From the NCBI GenBank assembly GCA_965224745.1, contig CBDCZY010000009.1, forward strand, positions 620,001-684,000: a stretch of DNA of 64,000 nucleotides. The letters are read 5' to 3'. A program made the translations under genes and the position numbers. Positions 48,285 to 57,791 of this stretch are shown here, piece after piece. The notes below the pieces were generated by a model that ran no database searches, had not been told where the DNA came from, and saw nothing but the letters and a program-made list of their open reading frames with translations. This stretch comes from CBDCZY01 sp965224745. GTDB lineage: Bacteria; Pseudomonadota; Gammaproteobacteria; Methylococcales; Methylomonadaceae. Each line of letters begins with the position of its first letter. Position 1 is the stretch's first letter.

Positions 48285-49694
48285 ATGTCCGAAGAAAATG
48301 CTTTAAAAATGATAAAAGATAACGAGGTCAAATTCGTTGATTTCCGTTTTGCTGATACCAGCGGCAAAGAACAACATGTAACCGTTCCCGCCCACACCAT
48401 TGATGAATCAGTGTTTGAAGACGGTAAAATGTTCGATGGTTCGTCCGTTGCAGGTTGGAAAGGTATTAATGAATCGGACATGATTTTAATGCCAGATGCT
48501 TCGACAGCAGTTATGGATCCTTTTTTCGACGATAATACGATGATTTTACGTTGTAATATAATCGAACCCACTGATATGCAAGGCTATGAACGAGACCCTC
48601 GATCAGTTGCCATCCGCGCTGAGAACTATTTAAAATCCACCGGCATTGCTGATACTGCCTATTTCGGCCCAGAAAATGAATTTTTCGTTTTCGACGATGT
48701 ACGCTGGGGCAGCGAAATGAGCGGTACTTTTTTTAAGATTGACTCCGAGGAAGCTGGTTGGAACTCAGAACGAGTCTATGAGGATGGCAACATAGGTCAT
48801 CGTCCTGGTGTCAAAGGGGGTTATTTTCCAGTACCACCCGTAGACTCTTTGCAGGATATGCGTTCAGCAATGTGTATAACCCTTGAAGAAATGGGGATAG
48901 AAACAGAAGTCCATCATCATGAAGTAGCGACCGCAGGGCAATGCGAAATCGGTGTGGCATTTAACTCACTGGTTAAAAAAGCCGATGAAGTGCTTACCTT
49001 AAAATATGTGGTTCATAACATCGCGCACGCATTCGGTAAAACAGCAACCTTTATGCCCAAACCCTTAGTTGGGGACAACGGCAACGGCATGCATGTTCAT
49101 CAATCGCTGACCAAAGACGGTAACAACCTTTTTTCGGGTGATTTGTATGGTGGACTGTCTGAAACCGCTTTATTTTATATTGGCGGCCTGATCAAAAATG
49201 CTCAAGCATTGAATGCGTTTGCAAACGCTTCAACCAATAGCTACAAACGTTTAGTCCCGGGATTTGAAGCGCCTGTCATGCTTGCTTATTCTGCACGTAA
49301 CCGCTCAGCATCAATTAGAATTCCATTTATCTCAAACCCAAAAGGACGACGGATTGAAATTCGTTTCCCAGATTCAACAGCCAACCCTTACTTAGCATTT
49401 TCCGCAATGATGATGGCGGGCTTAGATGGCATTCAAAACAAAATTCATCCGGGTGATGCGATGGATAAAGACTTGTATGACTTACCACCTGACGAAGAAA
49501 AAAACATCCCTCAAGTTTGTTTTTCTTTCGATCAAGCTTTAAAAGTACTCTCCGAAAACCGTGCTTTCTTAACCAAAGGGGATGTTTTCACTGACGACAT
49601 GATTGATGCTTATATTGATCTTAAAATGGAGGAAGTAACACGCATGCGAATGAGCACCCACCCTGTTGAATTCGATATGTACTACTCCTTATAA
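48285..49694 (+). CDS. glnA: Glutamine synthetase, type I
   Basis: 469 residues. ATP-dependent ammonia assimilation into glutamine. Active-site motifs: [64 protein letters not shown] and [11 protein letters not shown]. The adenylylation tyrosine is in [16 protein letters not shown] precedes the ATG at normal spacing. Divergent from glnK-amtB and followed by ntrB-ntrC. Confidence 0.98.
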   Translation: MSEENALKMIKDNEVKFVDFRFADTSGKEQHVTVPAHTIDESVFEDGKMFDGSSVAGWKGINESDMILMPDASTAVMDPFFDDNTMILRCNIIEPTDMQGYERDPRSVAIRAENYLKSTGIADTAYFGPENEFFVFDDVRWGSEMSGTFFKIDSEEAGWNSERVYEDGNIGHRPGVKGGYFPVPPVDSLQDMRSAMCITLEEMGIETEVHHHEVATAGQCEIGVAFNSLVKKADEVLTLKYVVHNIAHAFGKTATFMPKPLVGDNGNGMHVHQSLTKDGNNLFSGDLYGGLSETALFYIGGLIKNAQALNAFANASTNSYKRLVPGFEAPVMLAYSARNRSASIRIPFISNPKGRRIEIRFPDSTANPYLAFSAMMMAGLDGIQNKIHPGDAMDKDLYDLPPDEEKNIPQVCFSFDQALKVLSENRAFLTKGDVFTDDMIDAYIDLKMEEVTRMRMSTHPVEFDMYYSL

Positions 49695-49724
49695 TTAGTT
49701 CCTTTATATTTTTAGCCACCCAAT

Positions 49725-49750
49725 AAGCGCCCCAACTTGGGGCGTTTAAT
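49725..49750 (+). terminator. Rho-independent terminator after glnA
   Basis: A GC-rich stem (aagcgcccc / ggggcgttt) with a short loop followed by a T-rich stretch, 31 bases after the glnA stop. It would separate glnA from ntrBC or attenuate read-through. Confidence 0.85.
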
Positions 49751-49955
49751 TTCGTTCATTGCTCTTCAGGCACCTTTAAATTCCATCCTCCTATCAACCA
49801 GTTCTGTACTTATCGGATGGTTCGTTAACAACAATCAAAACGGAATGTTTCATAATAGCGGCAGTCCACTGGCAATATTCTGGCTCAAAAATTGCTTTTT
49901 CTTATTGATTAACCAAAACTTGAATCCTAACCCAACTATTTTCAGGTTGCACTGA

Positions 49956-51008
49956 ATGAACAACGAAAGCGTTCTCAATTACTTAAACACTGCCGTTTTA
50001 ATCTTTGATTTAAATTTAAAACTATCCTACATCAATAATGCAGGAGAAATGCTTTTAGACGATAGTTCACGTCACTTGTTAGGTATTCCAGCTGGAAAAC
50101 TATTTGCTGTGCCTGACAATATTTTCGAAAAAAACCTGTTCCAAAGCCGCGATTACCAAGAGACACTGGTAAATCGAGAGTTGATATTACAACTCCGTGA
50201 CCAGCCTATTACCGTCAACTTCAGCGCCACGCCGCTAATGGACCAACAACAGATGACTAATATCCTGGTGGAATTATTGCAGGTTGATAACCACTTAAAG
50301 ATTTCCAGAGAAAAACAATTGTTGGCGCAACAAAATACTTCAAAATTGTTAATTCGCGGTTTAGCTCATGAAATAAAGAACCCGTTGGGAGGAATAAGAG
50401 GTGCCGCTCAATTGCTCGAAAGTGAACTCATTAACCATGACTTCAAAGAATATACTGAAATAATCATTGCGGAATCTGATCGCTTGCAAGCATTAATGGA
50501 CAGAATGCTGGGTCCCAATAAGTTGCCGCAAAAAAAATCTGTAAATATCCATGAAATTCTTGAACGGGTAAGCCAACTGATTGAAATTGAAGCGACAGGG
50601 GAGCTTTCAATTCACCGAGATTATGACCCAAGCATCCCGGATATAATGGGCGATGCCAACCAATTAATTCAGGCTTTTCTTAATATAATGCTAAACGCTA
50701 TACAAGCCATTGATAAAACTGGAACCGTTTCTATTAAAAGCAGAATAAATAGACAAAAAACAATCGGGGATCATTGCTACAAATTAGTGGTAAGAGTTGA
50801 TGTTATTGATAATGGAGAAGGAATTCACGCCGACATGATACAACAGATTTTTTATCCTATGGTCACTGAAAAGACAGGAGGGTCGGGATTGGGACTACCC
50901 ATCGCGCAATCGCTCATCAACCAGCATAAAGGATTGATTGAATGTTCGAGCGTTCCGGGAAACACGATTTTCTCAATCTATTTGCCGGTGGAGAATGGTG
51001 ATGGCTGA
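49956..51008 (+). CDS. glnL: Nitrogen regulation sensor kinase NtrB (GlnL)
   Basis: 350 residues, no membrane segment. PAS domain (about 5-110) leads to the histidine kinase with H-box RGLAHEIKNPLGGIRGAAQL, N-box AFLNIMLNAIQAI, and GGSGLGLPIAQSLINQ. It phosphorylates or dephosphorylates NtrC in response to P-II proteins. It overlaps the ntrC start by eight bases. Confidence 0.95.
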   Translation: MNNESVLNYLNTAVLIFDLNLKLSYINNAGEMLLDDSSRHLLGIPAGKLFAVPDNIFEKNLFQSRDYQETLVNRELILQLRDQPITVNFSATPLMDQQQMTNILVELLQVDNHLKISREKQLLAQQNTSKLLIRGLAHEIKNPLGGIRGAAQLLESELINHDFKEYTEIIIAESDRLQALMDRMLGPNKLPQKKSVNIHEILERVSQLIEIEATGELSIHRDYDPSIPDIMGDANQLIQAFLNIMLNAIQAIDKTGTVSIKSRINRQKTIGDHCYKLVVRVDVIDNGEGIHADMIQQIFYPMVTEKTGGSGLGLPIAQSLINQHKGLIECSSVPGNTIFSIYLPVENGDG

Positions 51009-52413
51009 AACCAACCGAGTATGGATCGTTGATGACGATAAATCAATTCGATGGGTGTTGGAAAAAGCGCTCCATCGAGCATCGATTGAAACCCGCTCTT
51101 TTGCAAGTGCTCAGGGACTGATGGAAGCGCTAAATTTGGAAATACCTGATACTTTATTGACCGATATCCGCATGCCAGGCATGAATGGCCTTGAATTATT
51201 GAAAAAAATTCAGAAAAACCATCCCGGTCTGCCAGTTATTGTTATGACTGCTCATTCTGATCTCGACAGCGCTGTCTCATCCTTTCACAGCGGCGCCTTC
51301 GAATATTTACCAAAACCATTCGATATAGAAGAAATGGTCAACGTGGTGCTTCGAGCTTGTACTCACAAAAGACAAAATCAACAAGAACACCAAACCCTAC
51401 CAGAAAACAAGGAACCAGTCCCAGAAATTATTGGGGAAGCCCCTGCAATGCAAGAAGTATTCAGAGCGATCGGCCGCCTTGCACGCTCTAACATTTCAGT
51501 TTTAATCAACGGCGAATCCGGAACAGGAAAAGAGTTGGTCGCTAAAGCCTTACACCGTCATAGTCCACGAAACCTTAAGTCTTTTATTGCTCTCAACATG
51601 GCCGCCATTCCGAAAGATTTAATGGAATCCGAGTTATTTGGCCATGAAAAAGGCTCTTTCACCGGCGCCCAATCCAGACGAAGCGGTCGTTTTCAGCAAG
51701 CTGACGGCGGCACGCTTTTTTTAGATGAAATCGGCGATATGCCCGCTGATTTACAAACCAGACTACTTCGTGTCTTAGCAGATGGGGAGTTTTATCCCGT
51801 TGGCGCGCACACCCCCACTAAAGTAGACGTAAGAATCATCGCTGCAACCCACCAAAATCTGGAAAAATTAGTCAAAGAAGGTCGTTTCCGAGAAGACTTA
51901 TTTCATCGCTTAAATGTTATCAGGATCCATATCCCACCACTCAGAGATCGCAAAGAAGATATTCCTTTGTTAATGCGATATTTCATGACCGCTTCAGCTA
52001 AAGAACTTGCTACCGACCTGAAACATCTATTACCCGAAACAGAAAACTTTTTGAAGACACTTGATTGGCCCGGTAATGTTCGACAACTGGAAAACACCTG
52101 CCGCTGGTTAACAGTAATGGCATCAGGACATGAAATCCATAAAAACGAACTTCCTCCTGAGCTGCTTGATGATCCAAATTACTCAGAAGAAAATATTAAA
52201 AGCTGGGAACTTGAACTAAACAAACAAATTGAAAAAGAGCTGCTTGCAGGCCACCCGGAAATAGCCAAACATGTGATATCAACGGTCGAAGCCATATTGA
52301 TAGAGGCTGCTTTAAAATTTACCGGTGGCAGACGTCAAGAAGCAGCAAAACTATTAGGGTATGGTCGAAATACACTAACCCGTAAAATTAAAAATATTGA
52401 TGTTGAAACCTAA
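51001..52413 (+). CDS. glnG: Nitrogen regulation response regulator NtrC (GlnG)
   Basis: 470 residues. Receiver domain with WIVDDDKSIR and the phospho-acceptor in TDIRMPG; sigma-54 AAA+ domain with [36 protein letters not shown] and FREDLFHRLNVIR; Fis-type helix-turn-helix (GGRRQEAAKLLGYGRNTLTRKI). ATG 51001 is preferred, with GGAG about seven bases upstream; the frame opens further up inside ntrB. It should activate the sigma-54 promoters at 47808 and 48053. Confidence 0.95.
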   Translation: MAETNRVWIVDDDKSIRWVLEKALHRASIETRSFASAQGLMEALNLEIPDTLLTDIRMPGMNGLELLKKIQKNHPGLPVIVMTAHSDLDSAVSSFHSGAFEYLPKPFDIEEMVNVVLRACTHKRQNQQEHQTLPENKEPVPEIIGEAPAMQEVFRAIGRLARSNISVLINGESGTGKELVAKALHRHSPRNLKSFIALNMAAIPKDLMESELFGHEKGSFTGAQSRRSGRFQQADGGTLFLDEIGDMPADLQTRLLRVLADGEFYPVGAHTPTKVDVRIIAATHQNLEKLVKEGRFREDLFHRLNVIRIHIPPLRDRKEDIPLLMRYFMTASAKELATDLKHLLPETENFLKTLDWPGNVRQLENTCRWLTVMASGHEIHKNELPPELLDDPNYSEENIKSWELELNKQIEKELLAGHPEIAKHVISTVEAILIEAALKFTGGRRQEAAKLLGYGRNTLTRKIKNIDVET

Positions 52414-52717
52414 ATTTACGCTATTTATAATCTCCTCATAAAAAAAGAATAACTTGCAAAGCAAATGTTTTCCTTAAAAGCACCCGAAAAGCCAAGGGTT
52501 TACTCTTACAACAATAATTGTTAAATTGAACTTATTAACATAGTTGTCTCGTCATCGCATTAATTAACTGATTGCTAAAAAAGCTTCGAAAATTATTCTA
52601 TGAGCTTATTTTTCAAACCTATACAGGTGAGATCCATACGCTAGTGAAGAACTTGTTAAACACTCATTGGTTTACCAAGTTTTTTGTCCTTGACGTTCAA
52701 GCAACCGCCAGGGAGGA
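52414..52717. other. Intergenic region, no gene found
   Basis: AT-rich spacer of 304 bases after ntrC. No open frame, terminator or recognised site stands out. Confidence 0.4.
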
Positions 52718-53002
52718 ATGGACATCAAACTCACTAAAAGATTAACATTATTCATCTTAGTCCAGTTAATCTTCCTGTGCCTGCTCCCTAACACTTCTTG
52801 GGCGGATCAGCTGAATCTGTCACCCGATAAAACTCTCTCACAAGAAGGAAGTTGGAACGGGCAAAGCGACCATTCAGTTGAAATTCAGTCGGGCAATGCA
52901 ACCTTTTCTCACTCTACCACGATCTATCAGGGTTTCGATAAGGCATCTGTTATCACCGGAAAACCTAACGGTTATATTTCTACAGGGGACGAATTGATTT
53001 AG
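52718..53002 (+). pseudogene. Truncated exported protein gene
   Basis: 94 codons. A signal peptide (LFILVQLIFLCLLPNTSWA) is followed by about 65 residues of mature sequence rich in Ser, Gly and Thr (GSWNGQSDHSVEIQSGNATF) without a known domain. The frame ends at a TAG whose final G is the first base of a GC-rich insert, so the original gene was longer. GGGAGG precedes the ATG. Possibly still secreted as a short product. Confidence 0.6.
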
Positions 53003-53291
53003 TGTCCAACTAATGGGAACCCCTCCGCTGCTCGCCATGGAAAGCGAAGCGAAGGCGAGTAGTCCCCAGTAGCCCTAGCGCCGAGTGTGTGTCCGTAGGT
53101 CGCTGCGGTCGGAGGGAACATACAAGGCACATCGCGACAGGGCGTCCAGTCATTTGTGGAACGCAAGTCCCGACCCCTTGTTTGGGTCGGGACCAGTGAA
53201 CACATGACGGCTGGGGCAACAATGGCTGTCGCCTTGGCGAGTCTATTTTGGTGACTGGGATGTCCCAAAATCTTTCACGAGGTAGCGACAC
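53002..53291. mobile_element. GC-rich insert of unknown type
   Basis: About 290 bases much richer in GC than the surroundings. It starts gtgtc and ends gacac, forming a 5-bp terminal inversion. It contains a strong hairpin (tcccgaccc / gggtcggga) at 53166-53190 and other stems, and no convincing protein frame. It interrupts a secreted-protein gene. It could be a MITE or a fragment of a structured intron; domain V of a group II intron was not found. Confidence 0.5.
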
Positions 53292-53303
53292 TCTTGTCTT
53301 TTT

Positions 53304-53873
53304 TTAATTTTCAAATGACGCAGAAACCGTTTCTTTCAAAATCTTATCCAGTACATCATGCGAATAAGTTAATTTTTGACAAACTTCTTTCATCTTTGGA
53401 GAGAGACGCTGATACCCCCAAATACAACGCTTCAAGGTTTCTTCGTACCCTTCTCTTTGAAAATATAAGGGCATATTCACTTCAAAGTAAGAAATACTGT
53501 CTGCATCTTTCAACAAATCTGAACGAGGATCACCCCCCACTTCGTGTTGTTCTACCAATTGACAGGCGTTGTCAATAATAGAGGGTTCCACCTGACAGTG
53601 TTGTAATATTTGTTTCAGAATCGCTGCACTATGATAAGCATGGGCGGCTTTAAATTGATCGTAATCATCAAAATCGGCTCGTTTTATTTTTGTCTGTTCC
53701 TCCGCTCGATCAATATCATGTGCAAGGGCTGCAATCTGCAATGCGTCATCCGCATCAGGTTTTAATTTCAGTAACCATTCAAGCACATTATCCGCATGCC
53801 TAGGATCTTCTGGCACACTGGATTTTGAAATAATGGCACGTATTTGTTGTTTTGCACAATCAATACTATCCAT
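53304..53873 (-). CDS. HD-domain protein (DUF4202-like)
   Basis: About 189 residues from ATG 53873 (MDSIDCAKQQ); another ATG lies 12 codons upstream. The HD signature ALAHDIDRAEE with further His in HAYHSAAILK, VEQHEVGGDP and Asp in LLKDADSISYFEVN suggests a metal-dependent phosphohydrolase fold similar to DUF4202 proteins. It is the last gene of the inositol operon and overlaps the fused enzyme gene by eight bases. A phosphatase step is missing from the DIP pathway and this protein could supply it; that is inference. Confidence 0.75.
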   Translation of the reverse strand: MDSIDCAKQQIRAIISKSSVPEDPRHADNVLEWLLKLKPDADDALQIAALAHDIDRAEEQTKIKRADFDDYDQFKAAHAYHSAAILKQILQHCQVEPSIIDNACQLVEQHEVGGDPRSDLLKDADSISYFEVNMPLYFQREGYEETLKRCIWGYQRLSPKMKEVCQKLTYSHDVLDKILKETVSASFEN

Positions 53874-55179
53874 CGTTTCGGCAAATAACAATCCTGCGTA
53901 TGGTTTCATAGTTCATCAAAACTGCAATCACGATTAATACCAAATAGGGCTGATTAAATATTGCGCCTAAAAATATCATAAAAACCCTAACATCCCGCCC
54001 CATCCTTATGCCTTTTTTAATACGACTTTTCATCAGATTATCGTATTTATCTGCCGTATAGCTCAACATAAAAGAGCCAATGATAGCAATAAATCCTATG
54101 ACCAAAGCCCACTGTGATAAATCTTGGCTATAAACATACCAAGTCAGTCCAAACAGTAAAAAAGCATCAGCATACCGATCCAATACCGCATCAAACCAAC
54201 CACCATAATCAGAAGATAAATATTTTAGACGGGCTACTTCACCATCAGAGCCATCAATAATCGAGGCAAATTGTGCAATGATTCCCCCTAAAGCCAACAA
54301 CCAATAGTTACCTAGTGCAAAAAGCCCCGCTGCCAATACGGAAAGCAGGAAAGAGACAAAGGAGATTTGATTGGGGGTAATATAAAAATCAACCAGATAT
54401 TTAGAAATTTGAATAGAGATTGGGCGATTTAACCACTTTGAAACAGGACCGTCATTACCTTTTCCCCGCATTGAATCCAGCATGGTTTTTTGTGCTTTTT
54501 GATGAGCTTTTTCATCATCAACATCAATCCAGAATCCCTGTATTTGCACAGCTTTTGCTTTATTTTTCTCTGCTAAAACCCGTATGGCAGCCGATAAAGT
54601 GGAGTCATTATGAATTTCACAAGCACGTTCCAAAGCGTCAAATATGGCCGGTGTACAAAGAAAAATACCGGTATCAAACGCGTTGAAATCATCAATCGTT
54701 TTACCAATATTGAAAATATCTCCATCTTTGATATGAACCTTGGTCACATCGTCCATGTCAATCAGTGGATTGTTTTTATCCGTATCGACTGCTAATAAAA
54801 CTTCGCCATCACTCAGCGTCTGCGCCTGTAATGACCGAATAATAGTGGGATCAAAAAGATGATCTGCCATCAATAACAAAAAAGGTTCTTTTAAAATATC
54901 CCGTGCTTTTAAGACTGAAAAACCATTTTCTTTTTTCCAGTCATTGTTCTGAATAAGCGTTATGTCAACACTCAGACGTTTAGCCAGTGGCTGACAAAAA
55001 TTGCTGACCTGCTCGCCTTGATAGCCCGTAATAATAACAAATTCATCCGCTCCACCTTCCATAGCAGAGCGGATAACACGTTCAATCAACGGCACACCCA
55101 GCAAAGTAACCAGAGGTTTAACTTCACCTTTAGATTTAAGCCGAGTCCCTTGACCAGCAGCAATGATTAAGCATTTCAC
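53866..55179 (-). CDS. Bifunctional inositol-1-P cytidylyltransferase / CDP-inositol:inositol-1-P transferase-like enzyme
   Basis: 437 residues. The N-terminal 230 residues are a sugar-type nucleotidyltransferase: IIAAGQGTRL, KGEVKPLVTLLGVPLIERVI and LLLMADHLFD. The C-terminal half has about six membrane helices and the complete CDP-alcohol phosphotransferase motif D309xxDGxxAR...G326xxxD330xxxD334. This domain order is that of the IPCT/DIPPS enzymes that make di-myo-inositol phosphate phosphate in Archaeoglobus and Thermotoga. The inositol-3-P synthase gene three bases upstream supports an inositol substrate. A phospholipid product is an alternative. Confidence 0.82.
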   Translation of the reverse strand: MKCLIIAAGQGTRLKSKGEVKPLVTLLGVPLIERVIRSAMEGGADEFVIITGYQGEQVSNFCQPLAKRLSVDITLIQNNDWKKENGFSVLKARDILKEPFLLLMADHLFDPTIIRSLQAQTLSDGEVLLAVDTDKNNPLIDMDDVTKVHIKDGDIFNIGKTIDDFNAFDTGIFLCTPAIFDALERACEIHNDSTLSAAIRVLAEKNKAKAVQIQGFWIDVDDEKAHQKAQKTMLDSMRGKGNDGPVSKWLNRPISIQISKYLVDFYITPNQISFVSFLLSVLAAGLFALGNYWLLALGGIIAQFASIIDGSDGEVARLKYLSSDYGGWFDAVLDRYADAFLLFGLTWYVYSQDLSQWALVIGFIAIIGSFMLSYTADKYDNLMKSRIKKGIRMGRDVRVFMIFLGAIFNQPYLVLIVIAVLMNYETIRRIVICRNDG

Positions 55180-55182
55180 CCA

Positions 55183-56277
55183 TTATTCTCCCTGAATGAA
55201 GGCATTAGTCATGGAATAGGCTTCATCATCGGTAAATTGTTCTGGCGGATGTTTGCATAAGTACGCAGCAGGTGCTGTCAAAACGCCGCCTTGTTTACGA
55301 TCTAAAGCTAATTTGGCACAACGGATAGAGTCAATCGCCACTCCGCCTGAATTTGGCGAATCTTCCACAGAAAGGCGCATTTCAATATTCATAGGGACAT
55401 TGCCAAACATTCTTCCTTCCATACGAATAAAGCATACTTTATTGTCTTTTTGCCATGCGACGTAATCACTAGGGCCGACATGAATATTTTCATCACTGAG
55501 TCGCTCTGCTGCAACTGACTGTACTGCCTCCGTTTTCGATTCCTTTTTTGAAGCCAGCCTGTCACTGTTTTTCATGTTTAAAAAGTCAGTATTACCCCCA
55601 GTATTTAACTGATAAGTTCGATCTAGCGTGACACCTCGTTTATTAAACAAGTCTGTCAATGTACGATGAGTAATGGTTGCCCCCAATTGCGCTTTAATAT
55701 CATCGCCAATAATGGGAAGATTTTTATCTTCAAAACGCTTCGCCCAGACAGGATCACTGGCGATAAATACGGGGATATTGTTAACAAAAGCAACGCCAGC
55801 TTCCAGCGCACATTCAGCATAGAATTGAGTTGCATCCTCCGAACCTACGGGAAGATAATTCATCAGTACATCCGTACCCGAATCCTTTAATATCTTAACA
55901 ATTTCTTCGGCTGTAGGTTCTTTTTCATCGGCAAGCAGAAAGGTGTCAACTTCAGGGTAGTTTTTCATATGATCCGAAAAACCATCCAGAATTTTACCCA
56001 TCTGTACTTTTACTTCAGATTGTGGAATATCCGCACAGAATACAGTGGTACAGTTGGGTTTGGAAAAAATGGCTTTATTAACATCCAGCCCAATTTTACG
56101 CTTATCGACATCAAATGCAGCAACCACTTCAATATCAAAAGGTTTATAACCGCCAATATCCCAGTGCATGATGCCGATAGCCTCATCCGGAGTTTTTCTG
56201 CGATAGTAATGAATTCCCTGAATCAGGGAGCTTGCACAATTTCCGATACCAATGATTGCTACTTTTATATTACTCAT
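55183..56277 (-). CDS. ino1: myo-Inositol-3-phosphate synthase
   Basis: 364 residues, the short bacterial/archaeal form. Rossmann motif VAIIGIGNCASSLIQGI, then VAAFDVDKRKIG, MNYLPVGSEDATQFYAECAL, FVNNIPVFIASDPVWAKRF and DDIKAQLGATITHRTL with the catalytic Lys region, and GGNTDFLNMKNSDRLASKK. It converts glucose-6-phosphate to inositol-3-phosphate with NAD. First gene of the three-gene inositol operon. Confidence 0.95.
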   Translation of the reverse strand: MSNIKVAIIGIGNCASSLIQGIHYYRRKTPDEAIGIMHWDIGGYKPFDIEVVAAFDVDKRKIGLDVNKAIFSKPNCTTVFCADIPQSEVKVQMGKILDGFSDHMKNYPEVDTFLLADEKEPTAEEIVKILKDSGTDVLMNYLPVGSEDATQFYAECALEAGVAFVNNIPVFIASDPVWAKRFEDKNLPIIGDDIKAQLGATITHRTLTDLFNKRGVTLDRTYQLNTGGNTDFLNMKNSDRLASKKESKTEAVQSVAAERLSDENIHVGPSDYVAWQKDNKVCFIRMEGRMFGNVPMNIEMRLSVEDSPNSGGVAIDSIRCAKLALDRKQGGVLTAPAAYLCKHPPEQFTDDEAYSMTNAFIQGE

Positions 56278-56525
56278 ATTTATTTGTGTTTCTCCCTAGT
56301 TTTGAGTAAGAAGAGAATATATTATTACATCCTAGCTCCATAAGGGTGATAAATCTATCACAATTAGCCAAAATATCAGATAGAATTATGTTTTTATAGC
56401 CTAATGAGGAGGAGCAGAATGAATGGCATGATAGCCTGCTAGCTGGTGAAATCCCAGTCTTAGCCTTCTCCAATACGAAATGAGTCTAAACTGACAAAAT
56501 CAACAAATCTATTCATGATGAAGTA

Positions 56526-56958
56526 ATGAAAGCCATGATGAATCTTAAAGATTTAAAAAACACCGAAGAACTACAAACCTTTTTAAAAGGTCCACAATCA
56601 GTGGCATTTAGCCTGCCTGGCAACAAAACGGCACAATATACGTTTATTCAATCGACTTTAAAGCAGTTTCACTACAGAGCATTAAAAAAACGGCAAAAGA
56701 CATTGTTGCTATGTTTTCTATTGCAAGTGACAGGGTGCTCTCGTCAGCAACTGACTCGTCTTGTTCAACAATACCTGAAAGGTGCAGTACAGCATTGAGC
56801 TCCCTATAAGCCGGCAGGTTTCAAACAGAAATAGACAGCGACTGATATTGCTTTGCTAGCAGAAATGGATGAAAGCCATAATACGCCTAGCGGCAAGGAT
56901 TCTCAGAGTCAAAAACTGTCAGACAGTTATCATTCAATGACAAACAAAATCATTTGAT
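56526..56958 (+). pseudogene. N-terminal remnant of an integrase/transposase gene
   Basis: The first 90 codons read MMNLKDLKNTEELQTFLKG and QVTGCSRQQLTRLVQQYL, the N-terminal region of a DDE integrase family common in gammaproteobacteria. After a TGA at 56796 the same frame continues APYKPAGFKQK, another stop, then IALLAEMDESHNTPSG, again matching that family. The catalytic core is missing. Confidence 0.75.
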
Positions 56959-57082
56959 CGAACGCCCTGTGCTTGATCCAGTCCCGTTAAATGATAGAAT
57001 GAGCAGCAAAATCAATTATAAGCTGTCATTTCTTACTGACAAAACAACATACTTGCGCAATTTGACTTGGAGAAGAAGGATT

Positions 57083-57433
57083 ATGAGAAAGCTGACCTAT
57101 TATAACCTGTTGCCCGTTGCTTTAATGGTAACATCGCCCTATATTCATGCAGGAGATGACAACCAATATCCTGCCTACGACTTTGAACCAAAGGTTACCT
57201 TTATTGCTGATGATATAGAGCAGCCATCAAATCAGGAAAATGCAGCGCCTAAAGCAGCCCATGACCCGAAATACCCAGCCTATGACTTTGAACCAAAAGT
57301 TATTTTTACCGCGGACGATCTTGCTACAGAGTCTAAAGAAGAATCCATTCCAGAATTAAAAGTTGTGCATGACCCAAGATACCCTGCCGCATATTTTGAA
57401 CCTGTCTCCGTTTTCCCTGCCAAAGACAACTGA
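57083..57433 (+). CDS. Exported protein with three YPAYDFEPKV repeats, unknown
   Basis: 116 residues from ATG 57083, preceded by AAGAAGGA. Signal peptide (YYNLLPVALMVTSPYIHA). The mature part is three tandem repeats of about 36 residues: QYPAYDFEPKVTFIADD, KYPAYDFEPKVIFTADD and RYPAAYFEPVSVFPAKD, linked by acidic, Glu/Pro-rich spacers with HDP just before the second and third. No family is recognised. The aromatic, acidic repeats suggest a binding or scaffold role in the periplasm or outside. Confidence 0.7.
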   Translation: MRKLTYYNLLPVALMVTSPYIHAGDDNQYPAYDFEPKVTFIADDIEQPSNQENAAPKAAHDPKYPAYDFEPKVIFTADDLATESKEESIPELKVVHDPRYPAAYFEPVSVFPAKDN

Positions 57434-57791
57434 GGATTTATGCTCCGTATAACAGATCTTATGATGGGGAATTTAGTTCTGCTTTAATTAAGTGTAAATA
57501 ATTACTATCTTATTAAACCATTATGCCATCAAATATAGATAAACCTAGTAACACTCTATAGGTGGTAGAGGGTTCATCAAAATAAGCCTTTTTTCTTAAA
57601 GTTTGGTAGGTAAACCAATTTGTTCTCTTGCGTAGTTAGTAAGCTAATTCTTGAACTTGAAGCTTCACGATCTCCCAACATTGCTTAGCATTACAAAAAA
57701 AATAGCGAACCCTGTCAATAATCATTCGATGAACATTTTTTCATCGAAAGGGTCGAAAGAAGATTGCAATTAACTAATCGGAATCTAACCT
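57434..57791. other. Intergenic region, no gene found
   Basis: 358 bases, AT-rich. No open frame, structured RNA or repeat was recognised. Confidence 0.4.

Noticed and set aside
49737..49955. Plus-strand frame of 72 codons between glnA and ntrB
   Set aside because: Begins inside the glnA terminator stem and has no domain; likely spacer.
53002..53291. Group II intron
   Set aside because: No domain V hairpin, no reverse-transcriptase frame and only an approximate GUGYG start.
52999..53291. Two minus-strand frames of about 90 codons in the GC-rich insert
   Set aside because: They overlap each other in different frames, and long frames are expected by chance in GC-rich DNA.
56270..56473. Minus-strand frame upstream of the inositol synthase
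   Set aside because: Its 3' end only overlaps the first codons of the synthase gene in another frame; no domain and no suitable start.
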